Source: Tipula vernalis (lineage: Eukaryota; Arthropoda; Insecta; Diptera; Tipulidae). Taken from it: a stretch of 64,000 nucleotides of DNA. Numbering within the stretch: the stretch's first letter is position 1; every line of letters starts with the position of its first letter. The notes under the pieces are model-generated. The model ran no database searches and was not told the DNA's origin. It was given only the letters and a program-made list of their open reading frames with translations. The translations under genes were made by a program, and so were the position numbers. The DNA lies in assembly GCA_958295665.1 (NCBI GenBank), contig OY282559.1:128067605-128131604 (forward strand), in the 5' to 3' direction. Of this stretch, positions 10,690 through 22,700 are shown in pieces.

Positions 10690-11623
10690 TTTGTATTTGT
10701 ATTTGTATTTGTATTTGTATTTGTATTTGTATTTTTATTTTTATTTTTATTTTTATTTTTATTTTTATTTTTATTTTTATTTTTATTTTTATTTTTATTT
10801 TTATTTTTATTTTTATTTTTATTTTTATTTTTATTTTTATTTTTATTTTTATTTTTATTTTTATTTTTATTTTTATTTTTATTTTTATTTTTATTTTTAT
10901 TTTTATTTTTATTTTTATTTTTATTTTTATTTTTATTTTTATTTTTATTTTTATTTTTATTTTTATTTTTATTTTTATTTTTATTTTTATTTTTATTTTT
11001 ATTTTTATTTTTATTTTTATTTTTATTTTTATTTTTATTTTTATTTTTATTTTTATTTTTATTTTTATTTTTATTTTTATTTTTATTTTTATTTTTATTT
11101 TTATTTTTATTTTTATTTTTATTTTTATTTTTATTTTTATTTTTATTTTTATTTTTATTTTTATTTTTATTTTTATTTTTATTTTTATTTTTATTTTTAT
11201 TTTTATTTTTATTTTTATTTTTATTTTTATTTTTATTTTTATTTTTATTTTTATTTTTATTTTTATTTTTATTTTTATTTTTATTTTTATTTTTATTTTT
11301 ATTTTTATTTTTATTTTTATTTTTATTTTTATTTTTATTTTTATTTTTATTTTTATTTTTATTTTTATTTTTATTTTTATTTTTATTTTTATTTTTATTT
11401 TTATTTTTATTTTTATTTTTATTTTTATTTTTATTTTTATTTTTATTTTTATTTTTATTTTTATTTTTATTTTTATTTTTATTTTTATTTTTATTTTTAT
11501 TTTTATTTTTATTTTTATTTTTATTTTTATTTTTATTTTTATTTTTATTTTTATTTTTATTTTTATTTTTATTTTTATTTTTATTTTTATTTTTATTTTT
11601 ATTTTTATTTTTATTTTTATTTT
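10690..11623. repeat. Long hexanucleotide array, TTTGTA then TTTTTA
   Basis: About seven TTTGTA units (10690-10731) pass into roughly 148 nearly perfect TTTTTA units lasting about 890 bp. It then decays (11624-11698) into TTTGAT/TTTCAT variants. The array abuts the right TIR of the DUF7869-like transposon. All frames on both strands stay open because the 6-bp unit contains no stop; the resulting dipeptide-repeat frames are artefacts. Confidence 0.95.
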
Positions 11624-11698
11624 TGATTTGATTTTGATTTTCATTTTCATTTTTATTTTTATTTTAATTTCTATTTTTATTTAATTTATATTTTTATT

Positions 11699-12699
11699 GA
11701 GATGGTGTAAAATACGTCAAATCACAGATTTGCTATATGGGACCGGAAGACATGTTAAAATTTTTATTTTTTATGATTTAAATTGGTAGTACTAGTTAAA
11801 AAAACATTTTGTTGAAAATTATTTTTTGTTGTTGTTGTTTAAAATACAGGGTGTCAAATTTTGAGAAAAATGATAAACATGATGTTGTGTTTATGGCGAT
11901 AAAAGGAAAAATAAATATCCGATATTTAAGATATATGGCTCGTTTTAAAGGTAAATTAATACGGATTAATAAAAAAATATAAAAATGGTTAAAAAGTTCA
12001 AAACATATTCACTTTTGTGACGACTTGTGATGAAGGAGTGAAAGAGACGGAGTTAAGAATGACCCAAAATAACTTGACGTAGTTTATGAACGGACTGTTA
12101 CAAACTGTTTCCTCTTTGTTTTTTAATTTTATATTAGAAGTAAGAATATACTAAAGATCGACGAAATGATTTTAAACAATTACATCATCAGGTCGGGCGT
12201 AAATTAGTTAAAAATTGAAAATAACATATAAAAATTTGATTTTGTATTCCAAAAACGGGTTAATCGTCATACTTAAACGTATTTTATCAATAGAATTAAA
12301 TGACGTAACATTTAAAAAAAAAAAAAAAGAAAGAAAAAATTGGACGATCATTGAGAAAATTCAAAAATAAAATTTTGGCAGGAAATTTGAAAATGAAGAA
12401 ATTAAAGAACTTAACATTTTTATATTTTTTATTAATCCGTATTAACTTACCTTTAAAACGAGCCCTATATCATAAATATCGGATATTTATTTTTCCTTTT
12501 ATAGCCATAAACACAACATCATGTTCATCATTTTTCTCAAAATTTGACACCCTTTATTTTAAACAACAACAACAACAAAAACAAAATATCACGTTCTACA
12601 ATATTTTGTTTTTAATCTAGACTACAAACTCAAAACATAAAAATCATAAAATTAAAACATGACTTCCAAAAATTTGTGATTTGACGTATTTTTTACCCG
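11699..12699. mobile_element. Foldback-type element with arms of about 290 bp
   Basis: Arms at 11699-11994 and 12409-12699 are inverted copies sharing TACGTCAAATCACA near the ends and TTAAAACGAGCC further in. They enclose a 414-bp unique spacer. The 11-bp word ATATTTTTATT flanks both sides (11688-11698 and 12700-12710), a possible target duplication, though the site is low-complexity. No coding capacity is seen. Long arms with a target duplication of about 9-11 bp would suit a Mutator-like non-autonomous element; that assignment is weak. Confidence 0.75.
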
Positions 12700-12710
12700 A
12701 TATTTTTATT

Positions 12711-15183
12711 TTCTATTTTTTCCACAAAATTCAGTAAACGTTTTATGATTGGTGAAAATTGGTTTATATCGGATAAATTTACCAGTACGGCCTTCAGCAA
12801 CTGTGCAACAGGGGGAAGCAGCTGTTCGGTTTAGTTGAAGAACCCAAATCGATTCTTACCATTTTTATCCATTTGAAGACGTCCTTTCTCGATTGTTTAA
12901 GCATAAACAACTGGCATCTAGAACGACCCTTTTTAATGTTGTTTTAAATTAAAAAATAATGTTACACAATATTGTGCACTATTAAATTCTCCGACATTTG
13001 AGCCCTTTTTCGAGTTTGTGCTGTGTACCGTTCAGAAGTTATTTTCATTTTTCTGAACACCTAAAATTGGTTATTCCAACCCTAATTGCAGGGTTGGCTC
13101 AACCTTTAGAGGTTGGGATTTTTTCTAAAATACTGTCTTCAAGTAGTACTTCAACCCTGTAAGATTTCGTTTCTATTAAAATTATTTACTAAATTCCTGC
13201 ACTATTTCTCCTTTCAATTTTTACTCTTTATCTCCCCAAGACAGACATTTTTATATGCTTCATGTAGTTAAATAAACGAAACGATCGCACAAATATTCGT
13301 ACGTAGTATGAGTACGAGTATCTTAGTGAAATAATTTGAAATACATATAAAAAATATTTGGATATAATTAAATTATTTTTGTTTTAAAGAAATACGTTAG
13401 TAACATTTATTTTTTTAACAGTCTAACATACAAAAATTTTTAAAATTCAATAATTTATACTTACAATTTTTGATTGGGTCACGGTAATACTAAAGTTTCA
13501 GATTCCTAAACCAAAATGAATTTAAATTTAAACTTTTACATCTTTCCCTAATAAAAATTCTAGGAAAATGTGGATTTAAAATTTTAATTAAGTTTATGGA
13601 GCAAAATCACATTTTTTGTGCTAATTGGTTTGTCGTTTATAGTACATCCGTCCCTCGATTTACGAAATCGAATTTTTTTTACGAATTTTGCTATAACGTA
13701 ATGGTAAAAATATATTGAAATTCAATAAGCACGCTTTATTGATTGTCACACAAATTTAATTACAGAATTTTGCTAAGATTTTAAGAAATAATTAATAGAG
13801 AATTTAGCCGTTTAGCAGTCGGCTTACTGGGAAATATATTCGGTACGGCAATGAGTTAATCTTACTGATGTGCAACTAATTTAAAATTTTATTAATTGGG
13901 ACGCAAGCCAATTACATATACCTATGAAGTTAGATCTTGCTTAGTTGATTCCACCACAAAGAATGTTACCTAATATATCCTTTCTTTACCAATTTACTAT
14001 TATTTTACGTAATTTATATCTAACATCGATTCCTGTATATTACATTTTGTGCGGCATGTTGAAAGAAGGATTTTTGGGTAAATGAACATTAAAAACAAAA
14101 TGTTTAAATTAAAATTACAACAAAAACACAAAAAAAGCTTGGTATAATTTATAGTAAATAATAATAAAAAAAAAATTGTTGTAATAATAGTAATTTTAAT
14201 AAAATGGTAATAAAAACCTTTTTGCTGCTTCTTCTTCTATAGTGATGTTGTTGCTATACGTTATGTATATCTCTTATCATAAAAGTTTTCTTCTTACTTT
14301 ACTACCTTCTCTAATAATAATTCATTTGGTATCATCACCATCATCATCATCAACGTCTTTTTGTTAGGTAAATGTATATTATATAAAATTGCTAAGATGG
14401 AAATCGTTTTTTTTTTTTTGTTCTAAATGAAAATTGTTACTACCTTTCTATCCTTTTCTCGTTGTTATCCATTATTAAATTTTTAAATTTTACAAAAAAA
14501 ATGTTAGTTTATTTTTTTTTTTTTTTACGTATAAAAAGACAGGTTTCTTAATTAATGATGTCTTTTCGTATACACAAACACACATATATAAATAATTATC
14601 TCTTATGTCATTTTAGATAAATGCTTCACTTCAACTCATTCCGCAAATAAGAGTAACTATACACATTTATGTAAAGGAAGAAGTCTGAAAATTTTATATT
14701 AACAACTTTTGAGTTGAACATACCAAAGCCTTTAAGTTTTGTGTAGTTTTTAAAATTTGTATCTTTTTTGATTTGACATAGACTTGATAGCAATGAAATT
14801 TTGATAAACGTTTATATTTAATTTGGCATTTGGTTGGCATTTGTATGTTATATGTAGCTGCGACAAAAATAATTTGATTTGTATATATAATTCGCTGAAC
14901 TATTACCTGTGAATCGATGATTTACCTGTGAAGATTACCTGTGAAGATTAGATAGAAGGTAGATCAAGTGAAGCATATTTTAAACCATAGGTTCGCAATC
15001 ATTTTTTATCGCGCGCCACTCGACAAATACGTAAGTGATACAACGATACGAAAATAAATTTGTTTGATGACGGTACTAATGGCCAGACCAAAAAAGCTCA
15101 GATTGATACACTAAAACCATGTTACAAACGAAGTGCTTCATTATTCGTTGGATGGTGAGAAACGATTTAAAGGAACCGGTGTA
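12711..15183. other. AT-rich non-coding stretch
   Basis: No gene supported. Two small perfect hairpins sit side by side at 13076-13097 (CCAACCCT with its inverse) and 13100-13115 (CAACCT with its inverse). Three ACCTGTGAA copies lie within 14906-14946. A short ATC-rich run lies near 14340. Homopolymer T and A runs are frequent. Confidence 0.5.
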
Positions 15184-16571
15184 GTAGTCCAGGCAACGAA
15201 AACCAAAAAATACCAAATAGCGGAAATAATTCATGTAGAAGCCAAAATTGGTACAGTTGTAGGGGAAGGTGTCCTTAACAACATACTAAAAATATTGAGG
15301 GGTGGGAGTGAAGCTAAGGGTTGAGGGGGGGGGGGGTCTCGAAAGGTCCTTTTTTCAATTTTTCGTTAATAACTCCAAAAAAATGTCTGTATACTAAATT
15401 AATCTACATAAAATTCCCTACAATAAAAATTCTCTACACTTTTTTGATAGGATCAAAGCTTAAGGAAATACGGAGGGGGTAAATAAAAAATTTAAAAAAA
15501 AACAGTTTTTGCTCGTGCTCGTCCCTTTATTCAGTTTATAATCAGCCTCCTTGTTGATCGTGTGTTTGTTTGTGAGAGTTCTTGACACACAATACACGTC
15601 ACACATTAACTTTCACAACACATACTTTTCACCAAACGTCTCGCCAATTATCGGCAAATCCAATACCTAAAAGAAACCGAAGAGAACAATACAAAGAATC
15701 ATCACTTAAATAACCATAAATTTACACTGTACTTATCTGAGCCAACAGCTGATCAGCATACTCGGCTCATTGTCATTGCCATCACCGTAGAGGAAGATAT
15801 TAGTTTCCGTTCCATCTTCCATGTCGCAGCTGTACATCTAAACTGTAGTTATTTCCTTGTTAATTATCTAAAATTGTAATTATATAAATTCCCTATTTCA
15901 TATTCATTTAATTAATTCAATTTGCATTATATAAAAACTTACCATTTTGACAACCAAATTTATTTATTATATTTTGATGTATCTGACATTTATAAAAATA
16001 ACAAAACTTACTTCATACTAAGATACAGAGACATCTACATTACAATAGAGTAAATAACAATAATGAACATAGTCGTACTAAAACATAGAAAAGGTATTAA
16101 TCTAAGTTACAATGGGTAGATGTCACTGTACTATAATTATTAAAAAATTGTACAATTTTTGTGAAAGCAAAAATTAAATCATTTCAAAAAAATACTTTGA
16201 AGTGTTAACAACAAGTGTGAAAATAAAGCGAATTAATTGGAGAAAAAGTGATTTTTATATTTTTTTACCTGCATTTTTCCTGGACATCCAAACATACCTA
16301 CTTCAATAATTGACCCCAGCTCTCTACCCGGACACGGCGATCTATTGAATAACAATTTGGACCTCAGCATTCACTTCGGACTCTGGAAAATTGCTACTGT
16401 AACTTTACAACCCACGATTTATACAACAGACACGAGAAAATATTCCGCTTGCAACCAATCAGAGCGACAACAAGTCATCGGATTTATCGAATACGAACGG
16501 CGGAAGAATTACCCCAGGCTATCCCGCAGACATAATCACAAACATCGTAAGTCTTCAAAATATCTGCTTTT

Positions 16572-16605
16572 ATTACATTAAATATTTGCACATATTTAAT
16601 GTAAT
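16572..16605. repeat. Perfect 14-bp hairpin
   Basis: ATTACATTAAATAT pairs with ATATTTAATGTAAT around the 6-nt loop TTGCAC. TTACATTAAATATTTGC then repeats directly at about 16612. It lies just before the first coding exon of the transposon gene. Function unknown. Confidence 0.7.
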
Positions 16606-16667
16606 ATTTTATTACATTAAATATTTGCGTTTAATATAAGATTATTATTTCCAGTGTGTATGGGACT

Positions 16668-19600
16668 ATGGCTGAGAAGTGTTTAATTTGTGAGAGTGAA
16701 GTTGAAAGTGATTTGTGCAACGTTAGAAAAAAGGGCTAATTGGATTAGTGAAGGCAAGTGTGTTAAGGAAAGATGGGAAAGAGATAGGTTTCAGGGGTAA
16801 GATAAATGGTGTTGTTCATAATTCTTGCAGAAGAGAATACGTCAGAAGTGACTCAATAAAAATGTTTTTGCGAGACACTCTCTCAGATGAACCTTCAACA
16901 TCACGTGATGCTTCGTCTTTGCGTGCGTACGGTTGCGTTTCACAATTCTATTTTGAATCGTGGGCAGGAAAGAAAGGATGAGTGGGGAAACGTTATAGTG
17001 AGACGTATCTGCATTGTTGGGGATCTACGCGCAGCAGATGCAATATATCACGAAGATTGTTACAAAAGATTCATGTTAACCTCTGTACCTTCAAAAAGAA
17101 AAGCTGGACGTCCACATGATGAAGGGATTTCAGAAGCAATGGAAGAAATATATGATTATATTGAAAGGACTGATAATTACCAATACTCTAAGGATGAGTT
17201 AAAGGAACAGGTTATTGCAGGGGAACCACCACATGTGAAGACCATTAAGGAGAGAATGAGGGAAAAATATGGGGACCAAATTTTCTTCAATACTATTCGC
17301 ACCATACAAACTGTCGTCTCCTTTCGTAGTTTTAGTGATAAAATTTTGAGCGGGTTATGGTACACTTCAAGGAGTAAAGATGAACAAAGAGAACGTGAGA
17401 GGATTGTACAAAACGCTGCTGAGATTATTTTGGAAGATATTGAATCCATGGCTTACGACGACAGTGCCTATCACCCTTCATCTAGCTTTTGCAGTGAGGC
17501 TGAACAATTAATACCTAAATCTCTTAGAGTCTTCATGGACTGCATTGCAAGGGAAAAAAAGGTCAAAAGAGGCAGTGGGGAAAAAGATGACAACTATTAA
17601 TCATGCTCTTATTGCTGCTGTTCGCCCTCGATGTTTCATCTAGAGCTCTCCACCATCCACCACCCGAGAGCCTATCCCAAGTGACACATTTTGTCATTAC
17701 ATCTTTGATAATGCAGACTTCAATGTATCCAATCTCGATGGCTGGAATACCTTCCACAGCATGGGAGGAATCAAATGTGTTACATCAGCCCACGCTTTCC
17801 TTACATCCACGAAAGTAAAAAGACTGAAATCTGTACCCCCAGGAAGAAGTGGGCCAGCTAGGAGTTCTGGAGCTGCAAGCCTTTGAGGGAAGAAGAACCA
17901 ACGCATTGCAGCATATTACTATCGAAGACTTGAGCGTGTTAATGCCCATCCCCTGTGACATATTCACACCCACTATTCAAGATTTCCTTTGGATGAGTGG
18001 TAAGTGGCTCCAGGAGGTGGACCCCACTGCAGAGGTGCCAACCGTTTCAGAATGGAAGAGTTTCATGCAATTAGTGAGCAAAGTCATTAACAAAGAGAAA
18101 ACTTCGGTAACCTTTCTTCCATTCATCAATGTACCACCTTACGAGTACAGCACAGCACATACAGCGTTACAGTATGCTTGAAAAACTAGTCAATAGATAG
18201 GGGCCACAGTTTGCTTCGTAACATTCGACCAGCCTTTATACCTAAAGGGTAGAGAAATCACGTTTTGGAACATTGTTGTGAGGCTTGGTGGGTTTCACAC
18301 CATAATGTCCTTCATGGGGTGCATTGGTCACACAATGGCTGGATCTGGACCAAAAGATGTACTATGCTTGTTCAGCTTGTTTTATGCCAAATTCTTTAGG
18401 AAGGAGCCAAAGTTTCATAAGAAGAGAAGAGAGAGAGAGAGAGATCTTGACTATGCTGACCAACATGGAGAAACTTACTCAGGACAAAGTTAAAGAGAAT
18501 GCTTCCTTGGTGTCAGCTTTGACGGCATTTCAGAATCATCTCCTCAAGGATAATGGCCCTACCACTGCTTTGAGGATTCAATATTTCAACATGGTTACCC
18601 TGATGAAGAAGTTCATCGATTCTGTGCGTCGTGGTATTTGGGACGGGCACTTAGAGTGTGTACAGCAGATGATCCCATTCTTCCACGCAAGTGAGCATTT
18701 CTAGTAAGCAAAATGTGCCTATCTTTATGTCCAAGATATGATACAACTGAAAGCTAGCCATCCGGAGGCGTACAAGGAGTTTGCATATAAGAAGTACTTC
18801 AGTAGTAATCGCACAGGTATACCTTCGGTAGGTAATTGGTCGGATATGGTCATAGAACAAACTCTTACGCGCTCCATGAAAAGTTCAGGTGGCCTAACGC
18901 GAGGAAGAGGAATTACTGATTCTGTACTCGCCAAGTGGGTTTGTGGATCACCGGGAGGCACCGCCATATGTTCGTCATTGGAGGAGTTTGCTGAAGTGGT
19001 CTTTGCAAATGGAGAGCAGCACCTTGATATCCGGGTATCACGGCAAACGAGAGATTCACGAGATCGATGTAAAATACACGAATGGTTCAAGGATCATCCC
19101 CCTTTTCCAAAGTTGGATTTACTGATGTCACTGTCAGCAGGAATCGTGGGAAATTCCCAATATAAACTGGCACCAAGCTCTGGAGATTGGAACTAAAACT
19201 ATGCAAAGTTTTATCGGCAGTAAATTTGGTGATATCAAGCAATCTAAAAAGAATGTGGTCTTGTCATTAGCCAGTATGAGCAGCACCAGTAAAATCAAGG
19301 GTGATAAAGTTACAATTAACCCTCTGACAATTTTCCAAAGAATTGTCATATCAAAAAAGGACGATAAAGGTGTAAAAGTGCGTTTTACATATGAATTAAC
19401 TCCGTACCCCCTGGCCCTGTTCAGCGAGGGCGGAATGCGAAAAGGGAAAAAATCATCACTCTATAATGTTTTGCCTGTATAGGACAACGCAACTGTGGAT
19501 CTCACCCACAGCTTCAATGTGGTTGACGGTGGTTTCCTACTCCATCGCATGAAATGGAAACAGTCTTCCAATATATTATCAATTTGCCATCAGTACATTG

Positions 19601-20298
19601 CTGACGTAAATAAACATTACAGTAAAAATTGCTCGGTGGTTTTTGATGGATATGGTGATGACAACAGCAACAAACGAGCAGAGCTCGACATTTCTCAAGA
19701 CATTTCAGCAATATTGACAGATCCCACAGCATCACCTGAGGATATTGAACAGGCTGGCGAGAAGCTTTTTTTTGGCTGTATACAAAGCGCCTGCACATCA
19801 AGGCAACCTGAACAAATATAGGTGCTCGGCGTTTTTGGAGGCGTCAACGAAGCTCAAATCAGACTTGATCACTCTTGCTCCCACCAAAAGAGCTTCAAAG
19901 CAACACTCGCTCAGAGTATATCTACAGGTAAATTCATTTACATAGTTTCTTCTTTACCTTACAAATATTAGTTTGTGATGAATACTTACGTTGGTATTAT
20001 TAATTTCTTACAGGTACAACAGTGGCTCGGCAACCCCTTACCACTGATCCAATGGGGTTGAGTGAAGGGAGAAGATGGGATCCTTTACGCAGTTAAAACG
20101 ACCGACCCTGTGGCACCCGACTCCGTTTTGAACATGATATTTTGCCGATGCATGACTGGGTGTGGGGTGCGCTGCGGTTGCCGCAAAGCAGGGATTGCCT
20201 GCTCCAGTGCCTGCAGCTGCATCGACTAATGTACTAACAGAGCCTCCGTCGAAAATAGCTTCGATGATGATAAAAATTTAGATTTCGACGAAATTTAA
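16668..20298 (+). pseudogene. Decayed large protein of an uncharacterised transposon family
   Basis: I recognise the order of conserved blocks from large, repeated, unnamed proteins of arthropods and cnidarians. The blocks are an N-terminal cysteine motif (CLICESE, 16674), VHNSCRREYVRS (about 16815), DEWGNV...YHEDCYKRF (16976-17074) and INHALIAAVRPRCF (17594). Later blocks are DNADFNVSNLDGWNTFHSMGG (about 17709-17766; key residues DNADFN and HSMGG), WSDMVIEQTL (18838), VVDGGFLLHR (19520) and a C-terminal cysteine-rich block CRCMTGCGVRCGCRKAG (20142). An 86-bp intron (19928-20013) ends in TTTCTTACAG. The copy is broken by many frameshifts, stops (17640, 17884, 20227) and internal losses near 16925 and 19740. 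Its function is unknown; position inside TIRs suggests a transposition protein. Confidence 0.65.
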
Positions 20299-20616
20299 TG
20301 TTCAATATATATCCTTTAACTGTAATTATTTCATTTTTAACAATAAACATTTAATTTTTAAAATTAAACAATTAATTTTGAACAATAAAAGCTTTGTTTT
20401 TTAAATTTTCTATTTACCCCTTCATATTTCCTTAAGCTTTGATCCTATCAAAAAAGTGTAGAGAATCTTTATTGCAGAGAATTTTATGTAGATTAATTTA
20501 GTACATAGATAAAAGCAGTGGTTTTTGAGTTATTAACGAAACATTGAAAAAAAGGAAGTGTGAGACCCCCTTCCACCCTTCCCTTCACCCTATTTTTCCT
20601 TCGTTGCCTGGACTAC

Positions 20617-22700
20617 AGTAGGTTATAATCAACCTACTAACTTAATTATTATAAATTTGTTGTTGTTGTGTGTTAATATAATATATTAATAAATTTCTGT
20701 TCTATTTACAAGTAATTTTGCTCTCAGCCAAATCACATTTATAAAGCGTGTAGTAAGCATGAACAGCGCAGTCAACAACCGTATAAAAAATGTAAAAACT
20801 AAATTGTATTTACAAGAAACCCTTAAATGAAATGTTGTTTTGCCATAAATTGAGTTTTATTATCGCCTGAAATTCAAGTAAATATCCCTACAATATAAAC
20901 TTGATTTTGTATATTGACAATACATGAGTACAGCTTCGAGGAAAAATACTCGTAATCTAATAAACAATCTAATAATAATTCATGTGATCAACAACGAACA
21001 CAATACTATCCCAATCAATTGCCCCAAAATTTTTCATTTGGTTTTGTGTTGAGGTGTGATAGCACCAATTCTTTATTCTCTTCTTCATCTCACACTCATT
21101 ATATCCACACAGATAGACAAGTAATAACAATACTAATAATAATCACGGTAATAACATCTCAAATAACTACCATTTTATTACTAATTTTATGGATTTAACG
21201 CCCTGAGCTATACGACAGCCCACCCCTCTAACGAGGTATTGTAATTGAAATTTTCGTTTCTAATTTGTTGTCGTGTGATTAGATATTGGGCGGCAGGGGA
21301 AGATGGATTATAATGAGCAAGATGAACAAAACAAAACAAAAATAAAAAGAACGCCAACAGACAAAAAAATCTTAACTATTCTCGTTACAGCATTGTTCAA
21401 AAAACAAATCAAAATGATTTTTGAGTATCCTGCCATTGAAAGCTCTTACATATAAGTGAGTATGTGTGAAGGACCAATTAAATTACAAAAAAAAGGATCA
21501 ATTTTATTGATTTTTCGGTATATGTGTATGTATGTATGTTTACAAAAAAAAAAATACTGTAAAAGGATTTTTAATGCTTAGCTGACACTTTATGTCCTTT
21601 TTACGGGATTTAATATCATATGAATATATGTGACATCCTCAAAGGCATAATATTAAAGCGTGAATAAAAGCACATCAACATCACAGTTATAACAACAGAA
21701 CAACAATATTAATGTGTATATCCATCCTTCTTGCAGCTTGCACAAACAATTATGTTATTGGTACATGTTTATGCAAACATATCGCGATGTTTTAACCTGT
21801 TTCGATTAAATTTTTAGCATTAACAATAAAAGGCAACAAGTAGATAATTTAAAATTTTTATACCTTAAGGATATTTTTTATATCAACAGTGTATATACAT
21901 AAAATAGGAGTTTGCTGAAAGAAGATATCAGCTATACCTTAGTATGGGTTATTGACGTTTTGTTGTAATGGATTTTTTAAACTCCCATTTCTCCTGCTGC
22001 AATAATAATCGATTTTGAACTGTAGCTTGTGCATAATTTAGTAGAATTTGCAGTATATTGTTGTTGTTGTTTCTACTACTCAGTGATTGGAAGAAATTTT
22101 AATAAATAAAGTGTTCAATTTAATTACATAAATCGATAATGTGAAAGGCTAGTGGAAATTTATATCGGCTAGAGTAGAAAAGTATCATTAGAATAAATAG
22201 GTTGAGCCCAATTATATATTCGGTTGTTCCTTCGATTGCATATAGATGTGACTACCTAGATTTCATTTATCTTATAATGATAAATGGCGGATGATGGGGC
22301 ACAATTCAATTGATTTACAATTAAAACACAATCAAATTTATAATTTCCAAATAATTTTATGTATATTTTATTATAATAATTCGCTACTTAAACAAATACA
22401 GATGAGTGAGGAATTAATTTTAAGCGTTGTGCATTATTCATTATATTTTGGTTTAAATTTTCCAGATGATGAACATCGCGCCGGCCTTGGATCACTTGAT
22501 TCAACAGGTAGCTTGCAAACTTTTTAAACAGGTCGCTTTATAACACCTCCCCTTGTTCTGATCGAAACCACTCGGACTAATCCATCATCACCAGGATGTA
22601 CCAATTTTATTCTATACCCTGTAACCAATGTGTCGAAGAATCGACCACTAAAACAAAACAAATTAATTAGGATTTTGTATTTAACTTTAATTTATTGTAA
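20617..22700. other. AT-rich non-coding stretch
   Basis: Nothing supported: no gene-like frame, no recognisable repeat, and only short homopolymer runs. Confidence 0.5.

Larger units (their letters stand above)
15184..20616 (+). mobile_element. 5.4-kb DNA transposon with long TIRs
   Basis: The ends are inverted copies beginning GTAGTCCAGGCAACGAA. Similarity continues for about 200 bp on the right (20410-20616) and 320 bp on the left (15184-15500), which carries about 110 bp not found on the right. Shared inner words include GATCAAAGCTTAAGGAAATA and TTAATCTACATAAAATTC. A run of 13 G lies near 15327. No target duplication was recognised. The interior carries one decayed multi-exon gene on the plus strand. 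I cannot assign a named superfamily. Confidence 0.8.

Noticed and set aside
10603..11684. Long dipeptide-repeat reading frames (Phe-Leu, Ile-Phe, Tyr-Phe, Ile-Lys) on both strands
   Set aside because: They are translations of a 6-bp microsatellite that contains no stop codon in any of these frames. There is no start context and no unique flanking domain.
16345..16581. 78-codon frame as an extra exon of the transposon gene
   Set aside because: No family block matches, and the recognisable gene starts at 16668 with its cysteine motif. It could be 5' leader only.
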